The translations under genes were made by a program, and so were the position numbers. Positions 55,591 through 64,000 of a stretch of 64,000 nucleotides of DNA are shown here, piece by piece. The notes beneath the pieces are model-generated. The model searched no databases and was not told the DNA's origin. It was given only the letters and a program-made list of their open reading frames with translations. Numbering within the stretch: the stretch's first letter is position 1; the number at the start of each line of letters is the position of its first letter. Source of the DNA: Ifrita kowaldi (Eukaryota > Chordata > Aves > Passeriformes > Cinclosomatidae); assembly GCA_013398055.1 (NCBI GenBank), contig VZRS01010812.1:167308-231307 (forward strand), written 5' to 3'.

Positions 55591-56394
55591 ACACCCGGGA
55601 GTATCTGAGCTTATCTTCTTTTTCATAGCAAATGCCGCCCCTAAAAAGCTTTCTGGTAACTCCTTCACCCTAGGTACTTGGCTGAGAAAAAAAACAAACT
55701 AACAAAACTGAGCAATAATATGCACTGTAGCTGTACTGACCCTGCACACACCACTGTCATGACTTCTCTTGTTAAGAGATTCTACTTCCCTCCCAGAACT
55801 GTTGAGGGTTTCAAATGATAAAGCAGTTTAGTAAAAGTAATTTCTTTTACTGGAACTGAAGCAGCTGGAGCTGGTGCTGTTTTGCTTCACTTTTCCAATG
55901 TAGATAATTCATAGTCCACCTCATAAATGTAAATTAAAAGCATGGTATAAAATGTATAAAGTACCAAAAATAATTATGAGGTGTACATTCAGAAATCTTA
56001 GCAATGGCTCTTTGAATCCCTTTTTCTTGTTTGAACTGCAAAGCTTCTTAAAAATTACTGACTCCCAGAAAAGTGAAACCTGGTGCTGCTAAAACTACAC
56101 CTCACTTTGACACCACATAACTTGGACTTAATCTCAAAATCTCCTGTTTACCTCTATAGGGTTTGCGTTAGTGTCTCTGTGCCCTCAGGCAATGATAAAA
56201 CCAGAACCACTGGAAAGGTATTCTGTAGAAAGGTGATGATCTGGAAAAGCTGATACTTTTGTAGATGCTCAGTCTCGTTAGCCTTCTCTTTGTAACACAA
56301 CCAAATACTATTGAAATTCCAAACATGCATAAATAATGAATTTTTAGATAGGTCCTTCCCATACAAGATTACAATTTAACTAGTAGGTTTCCAG

Positions 56395-56465
56395 GCACCT
56401 GTACGATCATCTGGTCTGACCTCTTGCACTACAAAATCTGCAGAATTTCAGCAAGTGGGCAGAAT
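56395..56465 (-). mobile_element. Ancient CR1-like remnant
   Basis: The segment GATCATCTGGTCTGACCTC at 56405 resembles a widespread sauropsid CR1 3' region (GATCATCTAGTCTGACCTCCTG...). The following bases drift. Only about 60-70 bases can be compared, so subfamily and limits are unknown. Confidence 0.5.
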
Positions 56466-56884
56466 TTCTGGTTAAAATACAGCAAGGGCCATGCTTAGTC
56501 ATGAAAAGAGACAAAATTGAAATGTATAGTGATAGAATACATCAGTGTTAGTATTCATTTAAATTATTTCTTTGTGCTCCTACACAAATATGGGGCAAAA
56601 ATAAATCACGGACTGAGAGTGCTATTGCATTAGTTCTTAGTTTGTAATTTACCAACATTTTATATGAGAGCAGTCCTGGAGAGCAGTTTGGAAAAACAAG
56701 AAAGTGTTTCACAGAACTGTTATATAACTTTGTTGAATAGGATATTGTAAATAATTAATTCAAATGAAAGACCTGGGGGATCTTTTGGCAGGAATTAAAC
56801 ATGAAAAGAAGAGTAATTGGCCTCTGTCTTTTTTTTGGAAAAAAAACCAAACCCAAAGACACCAATGGTGACTGCAGAATCTCA

Positions 56885-56975
56885 GAATTTTTGTAGGGTT
56901 TGTACTGATGCAAGTTCTAAAGATAAAGTATATTGTGTGTTAAAGGTCTTTTCCAACTTAAATGACTCTATGAGA
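56885..56975 (+). mobile_element. CR1 LINE 3' tail remnant, sense
   Basis: TTAAAGGTCTTTTCCAACTT followed by AAATGACTCTATGAG near 56941-56975 matches the sense 3' end of CR1 (typically AGGTCTTTTCCAACCTTAATGATTCTATGA). The upstream 50-60 bases are only loosely similar. This is the only plus-oriented CR1 piece I found. Confidence 0.68.
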
Positions 56976-58819
56976 CATAAAAAAAGAAATTAGGGATAGT
57001 TATGTAACAGTCGTCTAGTACCTCTCGTAAAAGGACAGTTTATTATGGTATTTCAAACCAAGTAGATTTCAGTCTTTGCTTCAGAGATCCACTTATATAT
57101 CTGTGCCTCAAAATGAATGTTTCAATAAATGACTACTTTGTCTCAAGCAAAACTTCATTAAGGTTCAGTTCAAGCCCAAGAACATCTCTGATAACTTAAT
57201 GCAACACAGTAAGCTGGATCATAAAGGAGATGCTGAAATACTTTTTAAAAATGAATACCTGGCTAAATCAAGTTATTGCATAAATCATTGCTTTGCATTC
57301 ATCAGAAGTCAGTTGTCATCCACCATCACAAAACAGTTTTGTCTTCCTGAGTCTCCAGACACTACTAAAAGTGAAAACAATCCTTGAAAACAAAAAAAGT
57401 AAGAACTTCATCATGTGACTTTTTTCAGTGTTTATTTCATTTTGAATCCTTCATTGCATAACTCCTGTAAAACTTTTACTGGCTAAGCAAATCATGCAGA
57501 AAGTCGCTTTGAAAAGCCATAAGCCAGACTCGTCTCTGGTCAAAGCTATCAGTTACCATCAGCTTGTTACCTGATCAGGGAATCTGGTCCATGTTCCTGC
57601 TTCTCTTAACATCCAACATTTCCTAATTCAGCAGCTTCACCAACATAACAGCAGCAGAGCTGTTTCCACAGAGTGTAGTCACTGTGGCAGTGATAGTCTC
57701 ACCTCACATGCACACCCATTCCAGCAACATTTCTGCTTTTCCAGGGGTGAGAAAAGAGGGGAAGATCAGTACTTCAGCTGCAGACCCATGTAGGTTACAT
57801 GTTGCTTTTTATTTTCCCAGGCCATAACATAAACAGCATAAGCAAAATGTTCCCTGGTTTGAAGTTATTGAAGCTTTAGAGCAGAAGAGTTTAAATGTGT
57901 CCAAGGAACATCAGTGATCCATCCCCACCACAACTAAAATTCTGACAACTCCATTATTGCAAAGGTTCAGCTGTCAAGATATACAACAGGAAACAAGTAG
58001 AGGTTTTGGATATTTAAATCTGCTGCACTCTCACTGCAGGGGAATTTTCCTGTTTCAGGGCAGAAGGGGAAAATAAATCTATTCTAAAAGTCTTGGTAAA
58101 CATTTGTTTCAAATACAGATAAAGATTGGGATTCCTGACAAAAACATGAACTTCGCTGGTTATTTCAAACATCTGTTAAAAGTTGTCTCTCATTTTCAAA
58201 GCTCTTGATTTACTTTTTTCCACTCACAAAATCAGATGATCCCAAATTGTTCCTCACACTTTTATAGAATCCCTAGGAATTCTTCTATGACTCAGACGTC
58301 CTCTCTGCAACTTCTTCCTTTTCAAGATACTTGCTTGCACCTCTACTTCACTGGCTCCATAATTACAAATCTGATCTGAAAATATTTCTTCTCTTTCCTA
58401 ATATTTTTCTTAGCTTTTCTAGTGAGAAGATTATTTCGCTGACCATTATGCACAATTCTCTTTCCTGTTGTACTTAAACCTACTATGCTTGGAAATCCAG
58501 TATATTTAGAAAAGCTATGAAGAACAGTGTGTGCTGTGCATGCACAAATGGGATGTGTAAATTATGGAGATTGCTAACAAAAGAATGAGATTACAGGGGA
58601 ATCACTGGTAGTTATAGGGAAGCATTTAAGTACTTAAGACCACAAGTCTCCACTAGACCTCAACAGGGTTTGCATTCCTAAAACTCTTTGGTGAGCTTTT
58701 GTTTTGTTTTAAATACTACAACTGGTAATAAACAAACAGCACTTCATTATAGTATAGTCTTACTCAAAATTCATTATTAAGGTTCAATAACTTGAAGTAA
58801 AATAGGGTTACAAGAAAAT

Positions 58820-58848
58820 AATTACCCACAACAGAAATGTGGGTAATT
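58820..58848. repeat. Inverted repeat, 11-bp arms
   Basis: AATTACCCACA and TGTGGGTAATT are exact reverse complements separated by 7 bases. Arms of this size occur by chance in 64 kb, so no role is claimed. Confidence 0.6.
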
Positions 58849-58931
58849 TACACTAAAAAATAAATAGAAAGAACTGAAACTTCTGAAAATACTGAAGTTC
58901 ATAATTAATTAAAGACAAAACCAAGAGATTC

Positions 58932-59282
58932 TCTCTTCTAAATATACAAGATCATCAAGAAATCTGCAGACTCTCCTAGTAAACACTTCAGGCATATTTT
59001 ACTTTACTTATCTCTAGCCCTGTTCATGTTACTCTAAAAAATGTCAGAAACTTCTATTCCTTTTCAGCTAAGACTCCAGTGCAATGCTTTCACATAACAC
59101 AAATTTTTTCTTTTCAAAGCCTCTATGGGAAACCTTAACCCCGACTGCACCTATGTTTCCATCTGGAGACTGCCAAGTTTCAGGGATTTGGCAGACTTGC
59201 ATACATGACTTTATTAGCTCTGTAATTAATTTTATGTGCATGAAAGCATAAATGCATATTGGATACACATTTTATCATCTGC
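58932..59282 (+). repeat. Copy 1 of a perfect 351-bp direct duplication
   Basis: By direct reading, every base from TCTCTTCTAA to ATCATCTGC recurs at 59571-59921, offset by exactly 639 bases with no substitution or indel. The copy ends one base before the N at 59283. Both copies contain the same 66-codon minus-strand open frame, which I do not regard as a gene. The content is unique-looking AT-rich DNA, not a known repeat. Confidence 0.97.
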
Positions 59283-59283
59283 N
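59283..59283. other. Ambiguous base N at duplication boundary
   Basis: A single N sits directly after copy 1 of the 351-bp duplication and before GGCCATATAG. It probably marks a collapsed gap or contig join. Confidence 0.95.
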
Positions 59284-59430
59284 GGCCATATAGTAACACT
59301 GTTTTCCTATTTTCCCTTTTATCTTCTTTTCATAACATAATTGTGGTGTTACTTTTACATAAAGGTAATTCTGGTTTGTTGCTTTGTTTTGTTTTGTTTT
59401 AAAACTGCTCTAAGCAGCTTGAAGACATGA

Positions 59431-59450
59431 ACTAACCACGTGTGGTTAGT
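59431..59450. repeat. Near-perfect 20-bp palindrome with E-box core
   Basis: ACTAACCACGTGTGGTTAGT has 9-base perfect arms around a GT centre. It contains a CACGTG E-box and two inverted AACCAC / GTGGTT half-sites of the RUNX type. It lies in the spacer between the two 351-bp copies. A function is not shown by the sequence alone. Confidence 0.6.
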
Positions 59451-59570
59451 GGCACTTTAGATTAAAAAAAAAAAACCATAAAGCAGAATTTCATAACCTT
59501 GTATGTACACAGTGAACACTCTTAGGCACTAACTACAAGGATATGTACAATAACACATTCAATATTATTA

Positions 59571-59921
59571 TCTCTTCTAAATATACAAGATCATCAAGAA
59601 ATCTGCAGACTCTCCTAGTAAACACTTCAGGCATATTTTACTTTACTTATCTCTAGCCCTGTTCATGTTACTCTAAAAAATGTCAGAAACTTCTATTCCT
59701 TTTCAGCTAAGACTCCAGTGCAATGCTTTCACATAACACAAATTTTTTCTTTTCAAAGCCTCTATGGGAAACCTTAACCCCGACTGCACCTATGTTTCCA
59801 TCTGGAGACTGCCAAGTTTCAGGGATTTGGCAGACTTGCATACATGACTTTATTAGCTCTGTAATTAATTTTATGTGCATGAAAGCATAAATGCATATTG
59901 GATACACATTTTATCATCTGC
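59571..59921 (+). repeat. Copy 2 of a perfect 351-bp direct duplication
   Basis: Identical to 58932-59282. On its left it is preceded by a 288-base spacer (59283-59570) starting with N. On its right it continues without a break into TTCTTTCCTTTAATG and then a GGAA microsatellite. Total identity over 351 bp with an N at the junction points to an unmerged contig overlap or haplotype duplicate. A very recent tandem duplication is the alternative. Confidence 0.97.
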
Positions 59922-59967
59922 TTCTTTCCTTTAATGAAGATTGTGATTCCATAAGACGAAGGAAGAA

Positions 59968-60029
59968 AAGGAAGGAAGGAAGGAAGGAAGGAAGGAAGGA
60001 AGGAAGGAAGGAAGGAAGGAAGGAAGGAA
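59968..60029 (+). repeat. (AAGG)n microsatellite
   Basis: About 15 uninterrupted AAGG units, preceded by an imperfect purine run (GAAGGAAGAAAAGG). It lies 46 bases after the second copy of the 351-bp duplication. Such arrays are length-variable and often break short-read assemblies. Confidence 0.95.
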
Positions 60030-61978
60030 AAGCTTATATTAAAATGATCTTTCCATAGTACCCCGATGAAACACTGGCTGTGATCAGAGCTATAATGAGT
60101 ATCTAGTCCTTAGTCAACTTAATTGTTACACATGCAGACTAGACTGCATACAGTAAGGAAAACACTATCTAAAATCTGCTTTAAAAGTTATTTAACCAGA
60201 ACAAATCATCTGGGAAAGTAAAAATATTTCTAACTGGAAAAATATTTCTCTATAGCTGAGCTAGGCCTCACAGCAAACCTTAATGAATTATTAGTACCTT
60301 TATTGTTTTCTTTGGCCCCTGTGCACTATATTTGTAAAAAAAGNGAAATTCTTCCTGCTGACACCCTGTAGTAGAGATTCAGACCAGTGGTTGAAGAGGT
60401 GCTGAAGAAAAATTAGCTGCTTGTCTCTATTTTGCACAGTACTAAATATTGCATCAACATATACTCAAAATTCTGTCTCTGAAATAAAAAAGTACAAATG
60501 CTTATAATATCTGCTGCTTCCGATGATTTCCCACTAAGGGAAGACTGATAGTGAGGCTATCTAGTGTTTAAACTCATTAGTAAACTGAATAAGCGCCAGC
60601 ATCTCATACCATTAAGCATAAATGGGGAAAGCCTTTTCAAAGAAGTGGGTAACTGGCACTATTTTAAAGAAAAATAATAATCATTAGCATCATTACAATT
60701 CTTGATTAGAGATGAATAACCAAGGACGAAAGCATACAACATTTCACAAGTTTTGGAGGTGCTCTACTTTCACTGTTCAGGTTTTTGATTCCACTTGCCA
60801 AACATTGTTTGATTAAGGGCTGAGGTTTTTTGATAGTCTCTTTCATTCTCTTTTTCAGAATGACAGGGATTCATTCTATCAAAATTGTTTTGCATTTCCA
60901 GCAACAGTGAGAACCATGCAAATAGTGCGAGTTGTGACTTCACCTACTAACAAATGCAGCCAGTAACAAAATGAGACACTAAACTGGAGACTGAAAAATT
61001 CCATTATTTTTTCCAGTCCCAAGTCATGTTCCAAAGCAGACTGGAGCTGCTGTAGACTTGCTCCTTTTAAATCAAGATCTTTTTTATAGAATTTTTTCAA
61101 TTTGTCAATGCCATGCGTTATTGCCATGTACTAATTTTGCAGGTTCATGCTTCAAATTGTTGTGTTCCTATCACAACATTCAGCCCATTCCAAGCGCAGT
61201 CACTCATCTTATTTTATACTGCATCCAGTTATATCTCTACAAAGTATTTTAGTCTATGGCAGATAATGATGCTTCCCCCTCACTGAGCTCCAAATATACA
61301 GGGGGGTTGTATTCTAAGTTATTACAATATTAGCAAACACATCGAAGATAAAAACGCATTTATATTTTCCAAATTGATTGCATCTGAAAATAATAAGAAT
61401 CTGGCAATGAATACAATTGCTTTGATAATCTAATCTAGAAATTTCAACACCTGTTAGTCCTGAACAAAATTTTGCAAAGCACCTTTTGTTCATTTGCCCA
61501 TCCCCCATTTTGCACTCTGGTATGGTTAGATTGTTGTGAGACATCTGTAAAAATTATCTGCAGTGTCTCTATTGCCATAATGCAGACAATCCAGCAGGTC
61601 TCTTCAAGAACTGCAGAAGCAAAAGCAAGCACCTCTCCATGCTGCACACCAGTGTGCATTTTTGCATGTTCGATAAGGCTCTCAGTAGAGTTGCAGTGAG
61701 AGGTATTTCCAGCTGCCACTTGATGGACAGTCTGATCCTGGTTGGTTACCGTAAAACATAATCTGAAATAGAGGTTTAGACCATGGCATATTTTTAACTT
61801 CCTGACATACACAGCAGTCTGCTGTTGAGGAATTTTCCTCTCGCCAAAGTGATGAGCAGACAAGACACTACTAATGCTACTCACGCTTTGCTCAGTGGGA
61901 GGTAATGCAAAAGCAGCACAGCAGCAAATATTATATTAATAATGTGCTGCTCCTTCTCCTCTCCCTCTCCCATTTCAG
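60030..61978. other. Probable intron upstream of the 62 kb exon
   Basis: No supported gene on either strand. A 146-codon minus frame (61444-61884) includes a stretch SLIEHAKMHTG that looks like the tail of a C2H2 zinc finger, but lacks the paired cysteines, so I do not call it. The final 35 bases form the branch-point and pyrimidine tract of the exon acceptor. Confidence 0.6.
60344..60344. other. Ambiguous base N after an A-run
   Basis: A single N lies in the context of an A-run followed by G-N-GAAATT. It is probably a low-quality call or join about 1.06 kb downstream of the first N. Confidence 0.95.
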
Positions 61979-62055
61979 GTTCAGAGTTGGAAAATGATAA
62001 CAGACAGGACAGCCTACATTCTTCTTCAAGCAAAAGGAGTGAAGAGAATCATCTG
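61979..62055 (+). CDS. Internal coding exon of an unidentified plus-strand gene
   Basis: Seen: a pyrimidine-rich tract of about 25 bases runs into CATTTCAG just before 61979, with TATTAAT-like branch-point candidates about 35-45 bases upstream. The exon ends CTG and is followed by GTAAGTG, a near-consensus donor. Of the three plus frames, one has a stop (TGA at the sixth codon). One reads as a hydrophilic peptide starting SELENDNRQD and ending KRSEENHL (25 residues, with four serines in a row in the middle). The third is also open but reads as an unremarkable mixed peptide. In the preferred frame the exon enters after one base of a split codon and leaves at a codon boundary. Its 77 bp length is not a multiple of three, so skipping it would shift the frame. 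The acidic, Ser/Asn-rich content suggests a disordered linker, for example between domains or in a cytoplasmic tail; that is inference. I do not recognise the protein. It could also be a non-coding exon of a long RNA. Confidence 0.6.
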
Positions 62056-64000
62056 GTAAGTGATTGCTAGGAGAACAGAATTTACTGAAAATGTACTGGG
62101 CTAAAGGTAAACAACTAACTGACCTCTGTATTCAGCATGGTGCTGAGCAGCTACAGCCAGAGATAGAACCTGTCAGAGCAACAAATTCATCTCTCAGTTT
62201 TACTGATGTCACTGAGGGTCCTCTAAATTTATAGCTGGTGTTTCTCTAGCTCTGTAGCGGTGATACCAACCTGTCAGTTCATTGATGCTGCATTTACTAT
62301 GATGCATTTATTAAGCATGGGTATATTTAGCACCAAATACTGACAACAAAATGTATTCTATACTTACTGACATACGAAACACAGCAAATTATTTCCCCAA
62401 ATACAAAAGCCAAAAGTTTAAAGCATCTGTTTCTTTGAATACACTTGATAAAACAATGTTACAAAGGACATACAGGTTTTAATTACTCAAAGACATATAA
62501 ATGAAGTGTTACAGAGATAGATTATGTAGGTATGAGAATTTAATTACTCAGGATAACTTCAAAATCTTTCATCTGTGGTGTTTCTTAATTTTCAAACAAA
62601 AGAATTTCCCACCACGTACCTCAACACCTGTATCAAACATAGACTGGTTTTGACTCTAAATACTGTATTGATGACAAAGCATAGATTAAAAGCAAATATT
62701 GTGAAAAATACAGAGCTTCAAAGTTCCCAGCCAAACTCCTTATTTTTAGAAATGTTGTTGTAGGACTGCAAACCATTAACAGACAAGTCCAAACCCCAGC
62801 ACAACATTAATAGGCTATTACAGCTCATAGAGCATTATCTGTCTGACAAACAACCCCTTTACCATGTTATGAACTGACTCCTCTATTGAACACAAATGCT
62901 GGCGTGATGCACATAACATATGTGCTTCTCCTGAAAATGCAGAACCAGAAAGTTTGAATGCAAAAATATGCAAAATTAATTTTTTGGGTATATGATTTAT
63001 AGAAATTAATATGTAAAAGGAGGGTTACTCATTCCTAAGAAAGCAACATGCAATCAGTGTATGTCCAGTTATGTAAAGGACAATGGGAAATACAGACCTG
63101 CACATCACATTCTCTAAACCCAACTCACCCAGCACATTTAATATTTTCTATCTCATGTTGCTTCAATGTACTTTCTTTCACTAACTTATATTAAAATGCT
63201 TGTCCAGCTAGCCTACCTGTAGCTGAATCAGCTCTTACCTTCCTTGGATTTTGCACTTTAAATCAAGAAAATTTTCACTTGCACAACAATTTAAAAGAAA
63301 AAAAGAAAAAAGAAAGAAGAAAAAAGCCATCTGCACACCTGCATATTCCCATCACATTTACAACAAACACAAATTTAAAAAATGCAGGAAGCAACAGACT
63401 ATCAGGATGTAATTCTAGCCAGAAGAGAAAATAGGTCATTACTCTTGTTTAACCTAATAATGAGTATACTTCTGCCCTCCTCAATCAATAAATAAAACAA
63501 GTAAAATTATCCTAAAGTTACTTTAGCTTTAGGTGCGATTACAAAAATATTTGCCCCCAAATATGCCTATGTGTGGGTACTCCTGTGTGCACTGACAAAA
63601 ATTTATTTTATCACCTCTAAGCTTGAGAAATTTACAGCAATGTTGGTGGAGTAAATGGAATAAATCGTGATATGCCAAGAGGTAGATGTAGAGCATTTAA
63701 AAATCATATCATTTCAATATCCTCCAAAACTATGACTCTGTTTTAATGTCTGTAATTCTAATAAAAAAAGCAAAAGTTATGGTTTTATCAGTCCAAAGAT
63801 ACCAGAACTTCAATGTGCATTTTTCCTCTGTGAGGAAATAGAGCAATTAAAATACAATGGTGACTCAGTGACATGTCATCTACAGATGCACACATTTATT
63901 AATGTAAGGCTTCTGATCATAAACCTTCCCATCATCATTTTCCCTAACTTTCTAATTAATGTAAAAATCAGTACTTTTACTAGTTTAATTAGTGTTAATA
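62056..64000. other. Probable intron downstream of the 62 kb exon
   Basis: Begins GTAAGTGATT, a strong donor. The rest is AT-rich with one purine tract. No second exon with matched splice sites was found before the window ends. Confidence 0.6.
63292..63327 (+). repeat. (AAAG)n-like purine tract
   Basis: About 36 bases of A and G only, imperfect AAAG units, in the intron downstream of the exon at 62 kb. Confidence 0.85.

Larger units (their letters stand above)
50281..58931. other. AT-rich non-coding stretch with CR1 remnants
   Basis: No supported gene. It holds the longest frame of the window (160 codons, 53413-53895, plus), whose Lys/Arg-rich end comes from a purine-rich tract and which lacks domain features. 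A 147-codon plus frame at 50364-50807 likewise looks like chance in GC-moderate DNA. Repeats are the TA/CA microsatellite, two CR1 remnants and a poly-A run at 55440-55453. Confidence 0.65.

Noticed and set aside
59068..59268. 66-codon minus frame repeated identically at 59707-59907
   Set aside because: Its duplication merely reflects the 351-bp repeat; no protein features.
1..64000. CRISPR arrays, prokaryotic operons, rRNA
   Set aside because: No regularly spaced repeats, no ribosome-binding-site-led gene strings, no rRNA sequence; the window is eukaryotic.

Overview
The window looks like vertebrate nuclear DNA, most likely from a bird. It is AT-rich, has no dense gene structure, and carries several 5'-truncated CR1 LINE 3' ends, recognisable by the avian 3' motif related to ATTCTATGATTCTATG. 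The clearest is at about 49177-49616 on the minus strand. Other pieces lie near 44381-44545, 18799-18905, 56395-56465 and 56885-56975. I see no Alu, L1, B1/B2 or other mammal-type repeats. Two single N characters (59283, 60344) mark a draft assembly.

Most of the window reads as intron or intergenic DNA. The one gene part I would defend is an internal exon of 77 bp on the plus strand at 61979-62055. It has a long pyrimidine tract ending in CAG in front and a CTG|GTAAGT donor behind. Its best frame gives a Ser/Glu/Asn-rich, disordered-looking 25-residue peptide. I could not name the gene. If the exon is real, at least part of the window belongs to introns of a plus-strand gene. No other open frame of 60-160 codons looks like a convincing protein.

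Layout: 1-26430 is AT-rich DNA with simple repeats, one old CR1 piece and perhaps one CORE-SINE remnant. 26440-26650 is a small CpG-rich cluster, the best candidate for a promoter or first exon. 26660-48735 is again AT-rich, with a degenerate palindromic repeat (27141-27227) and a CR1 piece. 48736-50280 is a composite of a CR1 insertion and a CG-rich block with a 20-bp tandem repeat, flanked by two related copies (about 70 percent identical over 61 bp) of an unrecognised sequence. 50285-58930 is plain AT-rich DNA with a TA/CA microsatellite and two CR1 remnants. 58932-59921 holds a perfect 351-bp direct duplication whose first copy ends exactly at an N, followed by a GGAA microsatellite; this is more likely an assembly artefact than biology. 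60345-64000 contains the exon and its intron flanks.

I found no evidence of a new biological system. The observations worth a second look are the exon, the suspicious duplication, the paired unknown repeat around the CR1, and the CpG cluster.
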